The notes: generated by a model not told the origin, from the sequence alone. Shown: positions 7,596 to 16,023, numbered from the stretch's first letter. The stretch: DNA of 64,000 bases from Bacillota bacterium (GCA_023419605.1 JAEZXR010000015.1:12968-76967); one strand, 5' to 3'. A program made the numbers and translations.

Positions 7596-7686
7596 AAATT
7601 GAAAATTAAGAATTGAGAATTAATTAAAGAAGTGAAAGGTTTTTTTCTTTCATCTTCCATTTTCAATTTTCCATTCTCCATTATTA
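7591..7686. repeat. Palindromic A/T-rich intergenic element
   Basis: The spacer between the 2Fe-2S gene and hydB is filled with an imperfect inverted repeat. The left part repeats GAATTGA/GAAAATT words and the right part repeats their complements (TTTTCAATTTTCCATTCTCC), around a centre of GTGAAAG-TTTTTTT-CTTTCA. It begins exactly at the stop codon of the upstream gene. It looks like a small non-autonomous repeat; as RNA it would fold into one long stem that could affect mRNA stability between subunits. Confidence 0.6.
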
Positions 7687-7700
7687 AAGGAGGGTTATGG

Positions 7701-9494
7701 ATGCAGATTTATAGAGCACATGTGTTGGTTTGCGGAGGTACCGGATGTACATCTTCAAACTCTGAAAAAATTATAAAAGAACTTGAAAGTCAGCTGACAG
7801 AAAATAAGCTGGATAATGAAGTTAAAATAGTAAAAACCGGTTGTTTCGGTCTCTGTGCGGAAGGACCCATTGTAGTGGTCTATCCGGAAGGCGCCATGTA
7901 TACCATGGTGAAGGTAGAGGATATCAAGGAGATTGTTGAGGAACACCTTTTAAAAGGAAGAGTTGTAAAAAGACTTCTGGCTGGCGACAAAGATCATGAG
8001 GATATTGCCAAGTCCCTTGAGAGTGTGGGCTTCTTCCAGAGGCAGATGCGGGTTGCGCTGCGCAATTGCGGTGTTATCAACCCGGAAGTAATCGATGAAT
8101 ACATTGCCTACGACGGTTATAAAGCCCTGGCCAAGGTATTAACCGAGATGACGCCGGAACAGGTTGTTGACACCATGAAAAAGTCCGGACTCAGAGGAAG
8201 AGGGGGCGGAGGATTCCCGACAGGTCTGAAATGGGAGTTTGCAGCGAAGCAGCAGAATGATCAGAAGTATGTATGTTGTAATGCAGACGAAGGAGACCCG
8301 GGTGCATTCATGGACCGAAGCGTTCTGGAAGGAGACCCGCACTCACTGATTGAAGCCATGGCCATTGCCGGTTACGCCATCGGTTCAAATCAAGGTTACG
8401 TCTATGTTAGAGCAGAGTACCCCATCGCTGTTAAGCGGCTTCAGATTGCTATCGATCAAGCCAGAGAATATGGTATTCTCGGTAAAAATATTTTTGAAAC
8501 CGGTTTTGACTTTGATGTTGAAATCAGATTGGGTGCCGGTGCCTTTGTATGTGGCGAAGAAACCGCACTCATGACTTCCATAGAAGGTAATAGAGGTGAG
8601 CCAAGACCCCGTCCGCCTTTCCCGGCAGTAAAAGGGTTATGGCAGAAGCCAACTATCCTGAATAACGTTGAAACCTATGCCAACGTTCCGGTCATCATCC
8701 TGAAGGGTGCGGAATGGTTCTCCAGCATCGGTACCGAAAAGAGCAAGGGGACCAAGGTGTTTGCAGTGGGTGGTAAAATCAATAATACCGGTCTGGTTGA
8801 GATTCCGATGGGAACGACCCTCAGAGAGATCGTATATGATATTGGCGGCGGTATCCCAAAGGGTAAGAAATTCAAAGCGGCACAAACGGGTGGACCTTCC
8901 GGCGGATGTATTCCTGCCAGCCATTTGGATACACCCATTGACTATGATTCCTTGATTCAATTGGGTTCCATGATGGGTTCCGGCGGACTTATCGTAATGG
9001 ATGAAGACACCTGTATGGTGGATATCGCAAAGTTCTTCCTGGAGTTTACCGTTGATGAGTCTTGCGGTAAATGTCCTCCTTGCCGTATCGGCACCAAGAG
9101 AATGCTGGAGATACTGGAAAGAATTACGGAAGGCAAGGGAGAAGAGGGCGATATCGCAAAACTCGAACTGTTGGCGAAGAACATCAAGGCATCTGCCTTG
9201 TGCGGTCTGGGCCAAACAGCTCCGAACCCTGTTCTGAGTACGCTGCATTATTTCAGAGATGAGTATGACGCCCATGTAAAGGATAAAAAATGTCCTGCAG
9301 GTGTTTGCAAATCCATGATGCAGTACGTGGTTGTAGCTGAAAAGTGCAAAAGCTGTGGAATTTGTGCCAAGGTTTGCCCTGCAAACTGTATAAGCGGCGA
9401 GAAGAAAGTACCGTATGTTATCGGTCAGGATAAATGCTTGAAGTGTGGTGCTTGTTTGGAGAAATGTCCATTCAAGGCTATCATCAAAGCGTAA
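7701..9494 (+). CDS. hydB: NuoF-like flavin subunit of electron-bifurcating hydrogenase (HydB)
   Basis: 597 residues. The domains in order are a thioredoxin-like 2Fe-2S domain (Cys11, 16, 48, 52), a NuoF-type FMN/NAD(H) domain with the glycine-rich loop GRGGGGFPTG near residue 170, a 4Fe-4S motif CGKCPPC near 454-460 with a further Cys near 500, and two C-terminal 4Fe-4S ferredoxin motifs near 548 and 579. This is the full layout of bifurcating HydB, which binds NADH and, with HydA, couples NADH and reduced ferredoxin oxidation to H2 formation in the cytoplasm. Start by AAGGAGGG (7687-7694). Confidence 0.95.
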   Translation: MQIYRAHVLVCGGTGCTSSNSEKIIKELESQLTENKLDNEVKIVKTGCFGLCAEGPIVVVYPEGAMYTMVKVEDIKEIVEEHLLKGRVVKRLLAGDKDHEDIAKSLESVGFFQRQMRVALRNCGVINPEVIDEYIAYDGYKALAKVLTEMTPEQVVDTMKKSGLRGRGGGGFPTGLKWEFAAKQQNDQKYVCCNADEGDPGAFMDRSVLEGDPHSLIEAMAIAGYAIGSNQGYVYVRAEYPIAVKRLQIAIDQAREYGILGKNIFETGFDFDVEIRLGAGAFVCGEETALMTSIEGNRGEPRPRPPFPAVKGLWQKPTILNNVETYANVPVIILKGAEWFSSIGTEKSKGTKVFAVGGKINNTGLVEIPMGTTLREIVYDIGGGIPKGKKFKAAQTGGPSGGCIPASHLDTPIDYDSLIQLGSMMGSGGLIVMDEDTCMVDIAKFFLEFTVDESCGKCPPCRIGTKRMLEILERITEGKGEEGDIAKLELLAKNIKASALCGLGQTAPNPVLSTLHYFRDEYDAHVKDKKCPAGVCKSMMQYVVVAEKCKSCGICAKVCPANCISGEKKVPYVIGQDKCLKCGACLEKCPFKAIIKA

Positions 9495-9512
9495 AGGAAA
9501 GGGGCGTGCTAA

Positions 9513-11264
9513 ATGATGCAAATGGTTACGATCACAATGGATGGAAAACAGATGCAGGTTCCGGCAAACTACACGATACTGGAAGCTGCAAGAGCGGCAA
9601 ATGTACAGATTCCTACCCTCTGTTTTCTAAAAGATATAAATGAAATCGGTGCCTGTAGAATGTGTGTAGTTGAGGTGAAAGGCGCAAGAAGCTTGCAGGC
9701 TGCCTGTGTATATCCTGTGTCCGAGGGACTGGTTATAAACACCAATACTCCGGCGGTAAGGGAAGCAAGGAAAGTAACACTGGAGCTGATTCTTTCCAAC
9801 CACGACAAGAAATGCTTAACCTGTGTAAGAAATAGAAACTGTGAACTTCAGTCCCTTTCTGAAGAATTGAATGTAAAGGGCCTACGATTTGAAGGTGAAA
9901 CCCATGATCGTCCTGTCGATGATTTTTCACCCTCCATTGTAAGAGATCCCAACAAATGTATTCTTTGCAGGCGTTGCGTCAGCATGTGCAAAAATATACA
10001 GACAGTCTCCGTCATCGATACGACGGAAAGAGGTTTTAATACGACCATTGCTTCTGCTTTCAACAAATCTCTCAATGAAGTGCCTTGTGTAAACTGTGGA
10101 CAATGTATTACGGTTTGTCCCGTAGGTGCCCTGAGAGAAAAGGACGAAGTGGATAAGGTATGGGAGGCCCTGGCGAATCCCGATCTGCACGTAGTAGTAC
10201 AGACGGCGCCGGCAGTAAGAGTAGCCCTGGGAGAAGAATTCGGCCTGCCTATCGGCTCCAGAGTAACGGGCAAGATGGTGGAAGCACTGAAGAGAATTGG
10301 TTTTGCAAAGGTATTCGATACGGATACAGGTGCAGACCTGACGATTATGGAGGAAGGCACAGAGCTGCTTCACAGAATCAAAAATGGAGGCAAGCTGCCT
10401 TTGATCACCTCCTGCAGCCCTGGATGGATCAAATTCTGCGAACACAACTTCCCGGAATTCCTTGATAATCTCTCCAGCTGCAAATCACCCCACGAAATGT
10501 TTGGGGCTGTGTTGAAGTCTTACTATGCAGAGAAGATGGGCATCGACCCTGCTAAAATGTTTGTTGTATCCATTATGCCCTGTACAGCAAAGAAGTATGA
10601 GGCACAGAGGCCTGAACTTTCTGTAGAAGGACATCAGGATATCGATTTGGTTCTCACTACCCGTGAATTAGCCAGAATGATAAAAGAAGCAGGTATCGAC
10701 TTTAATGCATTGACAGATGCACAGTTTGACGATCCTATGGGAGAAGCGACCGGTGCCGGTGTTATCTTCGGTGCCACCGGTGGTGTTATGGAAGCGGCTT
10801 TGCGTACAGTAGCTGAAATACTGGAAGGCAAATCCATCGATGCCATTGAATACGAAGCGGTAAGAGGTGTGGAAGGCATCAAGGAAGCTGTTGTTGAAGC
10901 TGGCGGAATGAAGATCAAGGCAGCTGTAGCGCACGGTTTGGGGAATGCGAGAAAGCTTCTGGATAAAATAAAAGCTGGAGAAGCAGAGTATCACTTTATT
11001 GAAGTGATGGGATGTCCCGGAGGTTGTGTAAACGGAGGCGGACAGCCGATTCAGCCGTCCAAGGTTCGGAGCTGGGTTGACCTGCGCTCGGAAAGAGCAA
11101 AGGCGATTTATGAAGAGGATAGAAACCTTGCGATTCGTAAATCCCATGAGAACCCGAAGGTTCAGATGCTGTATAAAGAGTACTTTGAGAAACCGGGAAG
11201 TCACAAGGCGCATGAGCTGCTGCATACGCATTATGTGGCGAGAGAGAACTACCCGGAAGAGTAA
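9513..11264 (+). CDS. hydA: Catalytic [FeFe]-hydrogenase subunit (HydA)
   Basis: 583 residues. It carries a 2Fe-2S domain (Cys37, 48, 51, 65), a His-ligated 4Fe-4S cluster (His97, Cys101, 104, 110), two ferredoxin 4Fe-4S clusters (Cys149-159 and Cys192-202) and the H-cluster domain. The H-cluster motifs are TSCSPGW (299-305), MPCTAKKYE (Cys357) and GCPGGCVNGGGQP (Cys501, Cys505). In the first motif the proton-transfer Cys301 is kept, but the next residue, a cubane ligand in monomeric enzymes, is Ser302; I recall this as usual in multimeric NAD(P)-linked hydrogenases. Last gene of the operon, 18 nt after hydB, followed by a terminator. Confidence 0.95.
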   Translation: MMQMVTITMDGKQMQVPANYTILEAARAANVQIPTLCFLKDINEIGACRMCVVEVKGARSLQAACVYPVSEGLVINTNTPAVREARKVTLELILSNHDKKCLTCVRNRNCELQSLSEELNVKGLRFEGETHDRPVDDFSPSIVRDPNKCILCRRCVSMCKNIQTVSVIDTTERGFNTTIASAFNKSLNEVPCVNCGQCITVCPVGALREKDEVDKVWEALANPDLHVVVQTAPAVRVALGEEFGLPIGSRVTGKMVEALKRIGFAKVFDTDTGADLTIMEEGTELLHRIKNGGKLPLITSCSPGWIKFCEHNFPEFLDNLSSCKSPHEMFGAVLKSYYAEKMGIDPAKMFVVSIMPCTAKKYEAQRPELSVEGHQDIDLVLTTRELARMIKEAGIDFNALTDAQFDDPMGEATGAGVIFGATGGVMEAALRTVAEILEGKSIDAIEYEAVRGVEGIKEAVVEAGGMKIKAAVAHGLGNARKLLDKIKAGEAEYHFIEVMGCPGGCVNGGGQPIQPSKVRSWVDLRSERAKAIYEEDRNLAIRKSHENPKVQMLYKEYFEKPGSHKAHELLHTHYVARENYPEE

Positions 11265-11276
11265 GTTGGTTATAGG

Positions 11277-11318
11277 AGAGGTCGGGGCGAATAAAATTTG
11301 CCTCGGCCTCTTTTAATT
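11277..11318 (+). terminator. Terminator of the hydrogenase operon
   Basis: A 12-bp stem with two G-T pairs (11277-11288 with 11300-11311), an 11-nt loop and a tail of TTTTAATTTT. Confidence 0.85.
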
Positions 11319-11785
11319 TTTGGGGGATTGGGGTAGGATATTGAGGAAAAGGGTTAGATTTGATTTGGGTATTCCTCATGAGTGAGTAAAAAAGATTTTC
11401 TTAGGTATTCCTATGGAGAGACTTCGAAGTGTCTACGGGGTCCAAAGGGGAACCCATTCCGCATCGGTTCCCCCTTTGGATTCCCTCCCCGCTCGGCCCG
11501 GGAATTCGCTGACTAGAGACTCTAATGTCTTCTCCGTTTCCTCCAGGGCCGGCATTTACTGACGTCCTGTCAGGAAATGCCTAAAACCCACGTCCTGTGG
11601 GTTTTTCCCCTGCGGAAACTCCAAAGCCATAAGAGTCTCTACGCCAGTGAATTACGGGCCTGAGGTATTCCTTACGGGTATCTTTGTAGAGGCCTTTGAA
11701 GAGCCCTTGTAGGTCAACCGCGGGTATCTCTTCGAAGGCTTCTCCAGAGACATACCCAAACAAAAACCATAAGGAGAAAAAAACC
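11319..11785 (+). other. Gene-free, highly structured intergenic region
   Basis: About 470 nt without a credible gene. It holds a long hairpin (11441-11454 with 11466-11480, one bulged C), the nested element at 11514-11641, a CTCTAC/GTAGAG pairing (11637-11642 with 11686-11691) and a 12-bp hairpin (11692-11703 with 11728-11739). The word GGTATTCCT occurs three times (near 11368, 11404 and 11665) and CGGGTATCT twice. The 18-mer GAGGTATTCCTTACGGGT at 11662-11679 recurs exactly at 32798-32815. Confidence 0.7.
11514..11641 (+). ncRNA. Candidate structured RNA, nested multi-stem element
   Basis: Four levels of pairing nest without conflict: P1 TAGAGACTCT/AGAGTCTCTA (11514-11523 with 11632-11641), P2 GTTTCC/GGAAAC (11536-11541 with 11614-11619), P3 CAGGG/CCCTG (11544-11548 with 11608-11612), then two side-by-side hairpins. 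Hairpin A (11551-11581) and hairpin B (11583-11605) have different stems but the same loop context ACGTCCTGT. Hairpin B ends in TTTTT and could act as a terminator. Compensating stems around an identical loop are what a functional RNA would show. No known family was recognised, and P1 is itself palindromic, so its pairing is weaker evidence. Confidence 0.45.
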
Positions 11786-12178
11786 ATGAAAGAAATCCAC
11801 GTAGTCGGTGCCGCCATCACCGACGGAACCAAGATCCTGGCAGCCCAGCGCTCAGAAAAAATGAAGGAACCACTAAAATGGGAATTCGTCGGTGGAAAGG
11901 TAGAACCGGGAGAAACCCACCAGCAGGCGCTGGTGAGAGAAGTCCAGGAAGAACTGGGCATTCACATACAAGTCGGAGAACACATTGCTACCGGTATCTC
12001 GGAATCCAACGGCAGCCGAATCCTCCTTCACGTATACCGGGCGCAAATACTGAAGGGACAGCCCCAGGCTGTAGAACATGCACAAATCCGATGGATAGAG
12101 GCGAGCCGGTTGATGGAACTGGATTGGCCGGAAGCGGATTTACCAGCCTGCGAGAAGATCATTGAAAACAAAGTATAG
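11786..12178 (+). CDS. Nudix hydrolase, MutT/NudG type
   Basis: 130 residues with a complete Nudix box: GGKVEPGE, then REVQEELGI (about residues 36-58), matching GX5EX7REUXEEXGU. The WEFVGGKVEPGE context is that of MutT and CTP pyrophosphohydrolases, which clean oxidised or methylated nucleoside triphosphates by releasing pyrophosphate; the exact substrate cannot be told. Start set by AAGGAG (11771-11776). The gene stands alone after the structured non-coding region and has no clear promoter of its own close to the start. Confidence 0.88.
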   Translation: MKEIHVVGAAITDGTKILAAQRSEKMKEPLKWEFVGGKVEPGETHQQALVREVQEELGIHIQVGEHIATGISESNGSRILLHVYRAQILKGQPQAVEHAQIRWIEASRLMELDWPEADLPACEKIIENKV

Positions 12179-12280
12179 CTTTATACTTTCTTAAGAAACT
12201 TTTAAGATTTACCTGGGTTTTTTCTTAATAAGTCTCCTGTATCCTAAAGGAAAGTGAAAACATTACTTCTTCTTTGTGGG

Positions 12281-12333
12281 CCCGTCATTTCTCAATGGCT
12301 GCCGAACTTTATGTGTAAAGTTCGCCATCCGGG
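12281..12333 (+). promoter_or_regulatory. Hairpin in the leader of the PAP2 gene
   Basis: A composite hairpin: CCCG (12281-12284) pairs with CGGG (12330-12333), ATGGC with GCCAT (12295-12299, 12324-12328), then after a 4-nt bulge GAACTTT with AAAGTTC (12304-12310, 12317-12323). It lies about 80 nt before the ATG. It does not match a riboswitch class that I can name. The remainder of 12179-12413 shows T- and A-rich tracts with TTCTTAA twice, but no clear promoter. Confidence 0.4.
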
Positions 12334-12413
12334 AAGGGTGCATCAAAATGATAGGTGAAGTTGTATTTTCAGCGACCTTAAAGATCGCGTGAGGAACGGG
12401 AGGAGAGTTTACG

Positions 12414-13082
12414 ATGAATAAAATTAGGAATAATATTATAGCATTATTATGGATATTTACCATACCTTTATCCAATGTAATATACCAATTATTAAACAAC
12501 AATGGCAGAGGAGCCAATAGTCTGGTGACTGACTTCGACCGGTCTACTCCATTTGTCGCAGCATTTGCCGTACCCTACCTTTTATGGTTTTTATTTATTG
12601 GGGTGACTTTGGCATACCTCTGCTTTAAAGATAGAAGTACGTATTATAAGACACTGATGGCTGTAAATATCAGTCTGATTGCCTGTTATGTCATCTATTA
12701 CTTCTATCAGACAACTGTGCCCAGGCCGCAATTGGTGGCAAATGACATTTTTACAAAGCTTGTCGGATTTATATATTCCTCCGACCAGCCTTTTAACTGT
12801 TTTCCCAGCATACACTGCCTTACCAGTTACATTATGATGAAAGCAATTTATAGTAGTTCCGTAAGAAATGCAATAAGTACCTTGGTTGTATATGGCTCCG
12901 CGATATTGATCATTTTATCCACGCTATTTATTAAACAGCATGTTGTACTGGATGCAATTTCTGCTATACTTCTAGGTGGAGCTGTATTTGATCTTGTTAG
13001 CAAATTCTACGGGGAGAGGATGCCGAAATGGGTAAAGAAACAATTCTCATTGTTGACGATGAGAAAGAAATTGGAAACTTAA
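12414..13082 (+). CDS. PAP2-family membrane phosphatase/transferase
   Basis: 222 residues with about six hydrophobic segments. The PAP2 (type 2 phosphatidic acid phosphatase, inositolphosphotransferase Aur1-like) active-site blocks CFPSIHC (near 125) and KQHVVLDAIS (near 185) are present, while the first PAP2 block is weak. Enzymes of this family dephosphorylate lipid phosphates or undecaprenyl pyrophosphate at the membrane. It is followed by, and overlaps by 55 nt, a VanRS-like two-component pair, so it may be part of an envelope-stress response. GGGAGGAG precedes the ATG. Confidence 0.8.
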   Translation: MNKIRNNIIALLWIFTIPLSNVIYQLLNNNGRGANSLVTDFDRSTPFVAAFAVPYLLWFLFIGVTLAYLCFKDRSTYYKTLMAVNISLIACYVIYYFYQTTVPRPQLVANDIFTKLVGFIYSSDQPFNCFPSIHCLTSYIMMKAIYSSSVRNAISTLVVYGSAILIILSTLFIKQHVVLDAISAILLGGAVFDLVSKFYGERMPKWVKKQFSLLTMRKKLET

Positions 13083-13723
13083 TCGAAATCTACTTGAAAA
13101 ATGACGGTTATCGTGTGATGAAGGCCTTCAATGGGATAGAAGCCTTGAGAGTCCTGGAAGGTGAACACGTCGACCTTATTATACTTGATATCATGATGCC
13201 CCAAATGGATGGAATTCAAGCGTGCATGAAGATACGGGAAGAGAAAAACATGCCCATTATCATGCTTTCTGCCAAAAGTCAGGATATGGATAAGATCCTC
13301 GGATTGACTTCCGGGGCGGATGACTATATGACAAAGCCCTTTAACCCTCTGGAACTGGTGGCAAGGGTCAAATCGCAGCTGAGAAGGTATACGAGATTGA
13401 ACACTCCTAGAGTCGAGAAAGCGGATGAAATTGAGCTGGATGGGCTGTTGATCAACACGGCGACCCATGAAGTCAAAATCGATGGCAAAGAAGTGAGATT
13501 AACTCCGAGGGAGTTCGATATCCTGGAGCTATTGGCCCGTAACAAGGGAATCGTTTTCAGTGTGGAAAAAATTTATGAAAGGATATGGAAGGAGGATTTT
13601 CTGGAATCGGAGAATACGGTAATGGTCCATATTCGAAAAATCCGGGAGAAGATTGAAGAAAATCCAAGAAAGCCACAGTATATAAAAACCGTATGGGGGG
13701 TGGGGTATAAAATTGAAAGTTAG
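13028..13723 (+). CDS. OmpR/VanR-type response regulator
   Basis: 231 residues: a receiver domain with the phospho-acceptor Asp54 (IILDIMMP), a conserved Thr/Lys switch region (SGADDYMTKPF), then a winged-helix DNA-binding domain (about 130-230) ending in KTVWGVGYKIE. It would be phosphorylated by the kinase encoded next to it. The start lies inside the end of the PAP2 gene, with GGGGAGAGG (13011-13019) as ribosome site, a 55-nt overlap in another frame. Confidence 0.92.
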   Translation: MGKETILIVDDEKEIGNLIEIYLKNDGYRVMKAFNGIEALRVLEGEHVDLIILDIMMPQMDGIQACMKIREEKNMPIIMLSAKSQDMDKILGLTSGADDYMTKPFNPLELVARVKSQLRRYTRLNTPRVEKADEIELDGLLINTATHEVKIDGKEVRLTPREFDILELLARNKGIVFSVEKIYERIWKEDFLESENTVMVHIRKIREKIEENPRKPQYIKTVWGVGYKIES

Positions 13724-15209
13724 AATACCGTTCGCCGGTTTGTTTACGAAGCCGTTTCGTTTCTTCACGAGCGTCAGGAAAACTGTGTCCAGTCAAGTAA
13801 GGCAGAGCCTTCGGCTGCAGCTTATTTTGACTTTTGGAGTCTGCCTTGTGCTATCCATATTTGTTGCAGGCATTACAAATGATGCCTTAAGAGGTGCGTC
13901 CCGCGATGCAAGCATTGACTATGCAAGTAGTCTCCATGATATTGATAATGAGACTCGAAATATCGCAGATCGGGTTAATGAAAATCCTGATATTTTACAA
14001 AGGGAGGCAAATCTTCTGAGTTTGCTGGATGGGTCAACGGTGCGCAATAATATGCGAGTGCTTCTTGTGGACGTGACAGGAAAGGTTCTATACAAATCAA
14101 GAAATTCCCATGAAGACCAAATTGATCTATACAACATCATCCGTAATGCAATGGATATAAGGAATGAACGATATGCAAAAAGTAAAGGAGGAGAGTTTTT
14201 CAGCTTTTATCCGGTAAATTTAAATGGAGTCAATGGTTATGTAGTTTCCCTTGCAGTGCCGGAGCCCAGGATTGTATACAGAATTAATGGAAATAGCACT
14301 GCCCTTGGATTTCTTGCAGGACTGGCATTCTTTATGTTTCTCTTTTACTTCCTTACCAAACGGAAAATGAGGTATATAGAAGAATTGGCACAGGGGCTTC
14401 TGGAAATATCGAAAGGGGATTTAAACTTCCGGGTAGTAAAGAGAAGTGCCGACGAACTGGGATCACTCTCCGACAATATCAATTTTATGGCAGAAGAACT
14501 GAAAAACAAGATCGAGAGGGAACGTCAGGCGGAGAAGACAAAGAACGAATTGATCACGAACATATCCCACGATCTGAGAACCCCTTTGACTTCCATCATG
14601 GGATACCTAAAGCTGATCAATGATAAGCGGTATGCTGATGAAAAGGAACTGGAGGAATATGCAGGAATTGCCTATGGCAAGGCAGAAAAACTCAAGGTTT
14701 TAATCGAGGATCTCTTTGAGTACACCAAACTGTCTAATGAAGGAGTCCGGTTGAATACCAGCAGTGTCAATATTAATGAGCTTCTGGAGCAGCTTATGGA
14801 GGAAATGGTTCCGCTTTTTGAGGAAAACAACTTAACTCTTGTTCACAGAATTCCCCGGGAAAAAGTCGAGGTCTTTGTTGATGCGGAGAAGATGGTGAGA
14901 GTGTTTGAAAACCTTCTGATGAATGCAATAAAGTATAGTAACAAACCGGGGGAAATAAGGGTTGAAATGGTGGAGAAGGAGCAGAATGTAATTGTAATCG
15001 TACAGAACCAGGGAGAGTCGATCCCGAAACAGGATTTGCCCAAGCTTTTTCAACGTTTCTACAGGCAGGAGAAATCACGGACGTCCGCTTCCGGCGGTTC
15101 CGGTCTGGGGCTTGCCATTACACAGAGTATTGTAGAGCTTCATGGCGGAAAAATATGGGCGGAGTGTGAAGGGAGTACCATTCGGTTTTGTGTCAGCCTG
15201 GTTAAATAA
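13713..15209 (+). CDS. Membrane sensor histidine kinase (VanS-like)
   Basis: 498 residues. A basic N-terminal tail, TM1 near 35-58, an extracytoplasmic sensor of about 135 residues, TM2 near 195-215, a HAMP linker, a HisKA domain with the phospho-acceptor His near 285 (NISHDLRTP), and a HATPase domain with the N box (ENLLMNAIKYS) and GGSGLGLAI. TTG start with GGGGTGGGG upstream, overlapping the regulator by 11 nt. It pairs with the response regulator just before it. The signal is not known; the PAP2 neighbour suggests cell envelope. Confidence 0.9.
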   Translation: MKVRIPFAGLFTKPFRFFTSVRKTVSSQVRQSLRLQLILTFGVCLVLSIFVAGITNDALRGASRDASIDYASSLHDIDNETRNIADRVNENPDILQREANLLSLLDGSTVRNNMRVLLVDVTGKVLYKSRNSHEDQIDLYNIIRNAMDIRNERYAKSKGGEFFSFYPVNLNGVNGYVVSLAVPEPRIVYRINGNSTALGFLAGLAFFMFLFYFLTKRKMRYIEELAQGLLEISKGDLNFRVVKRSADELGSLSDNINFMAEELKNKIERERQAEKTKNELITNISHDLRTPLTSIMGYLKLINDKRYADEKELEEYAGIAYGKAEKLKVLIEDLFEYTKLSNEGVRLNTSSVNINELLEQLMEEMVPLFEENNLTLVHRIPREKVEVFVDAEKMVRVFENLLMNAIKYSNKPGEIRVEMVEKEQNVIVIVQNQGESIPKQDLPKLFQRFYRQEKSRTSASGGSGLGLAITQSIVELHGGKIWAECEGSTIRFCVSLVK

Positions 15210-15212
15210 CAG

Positions 15213-15243
15213 ATGCCTGGCAAGGATCATTCTTGCCAGGCAT
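15213..15243. terminator. Bidirectional terminator between kinase and HAAS genes
   Basis: A perfect 12-bp stem ATGCCTGGCAAG/CTTGCCAGGCAT with a 7-nt loop between two convergent genes. A/T-rich flanks on both sides allow use on either strand. Confidence 0.75.
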
Positions 15244-15246
15244 TTA

Positions 15247-16023
15247 TTAGTTAATAAAAGTAAAAAACTTTAGAATTTTCACGAGCCAGTCACTCAACCT
15301 GGGATAGGCGTTTTTAATCAGGTTGAGGGTTTCCTGGGACGATATATTGGAATTCTGCAGAACATATTGTCCATGGGCTCGCTCTCCAATAGCAACAGTC
15401 CCTCGGGCATAGCCACCAATGGCGACATTTCCAATGGCTGCGCCACCCATGGACATAAAGCCCGCAGCAAGCCCTCCGCAAGCCAGGATACCAATAGCTA
15501 CTCCACCAAGGGAGAGCAGTCCGAGAGCCGCTCCACCCAGAGCAAGCAAACCGACAGACAATCCTCCCAGCGAAAGCCCACCCATGGCGATTCCGCCAAG
15601 GGAGATAACGCCGATAGATATATCGCCTATAGCAATAATTCCTTTCGCAACCCGCGGCGTGAAGGAGTGTTTGTGAGACTTTACCATCCTGTGACTCCGG
15701 GTATTAATATGAACAAGAGGAAGGCCGAAGAGGGTGGTTTTGGATTTATATTCATAGTAACCCTTCGAATAATCCCTATACTTATCTCTTTCCTTAACCA
15801 GTCTGTCAATGACTTGCTCCTTATCTTCATAGATCGAATCCATGAATTCTTTGGCCACTTCCTCGGGTGTCCCCATTTTTTCGATGATAGTATCTATGGT
15901 ACTGCCTTCATAAGCTTCCGCGATATGGGAATACAAGTCTTTCCAAACCCGGTCCTTCATCCTGTCGTCTACCACCATATAATCCAGAACTTGATTGATA
16001 TATTCCTCGATATTCCTATCCAT
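15247..16023 (-). CDS. HAAS-domain protein with Gly-rich decapeptide repeats
   Basis: 258 residues. The N-terminal 80 form a helical HAAS/DUF1700-type domain typical of proteins encoded next to PadR regulators. Residues 125-220 consist of about ten imperfect repeats of roughly ten residues built on a xLGGxAxGxL pattern. The strict small/hydrophobic spacing suggests a regular solenoid or glycine-zipper membrane structure. A short amphipathic C-terminal tail follows. It overlaps the PadR gene by 8 nt and so forms an operon with it. Likely a partner or target of that regulator; function unknown. Confidence 0.75.
   Translation of the reverse strand: MDRNIEEYINQVLDYMVVDDRMKDRVWKDLYSHIAEAYEGSTIDTIIEKMGTPEEVAKEFMDSIYEDKEQVIDRLVKERDKYRDYSKGYYEYKSKTTLFGLPLVHINTRSHRMVKSHKHSFTPRVAKGIIAIGDISIGVISLGGIAMGGLSLGGLSVGLLALGGAALGLLSLGGVAIGILACGGLAAGFMSMGGAAIGNVAIGGYARGTVAIGERAHGQYVLQNSNISSQETLNLIKNAYPRLSDWLVKILKFFTFIN

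Noticed and set aside
8637..9521. Long minus-strand frame opposite hydB
   Set aside because: Antisense to a full-length conserved gene, no ribosome site and no recognisable domain.
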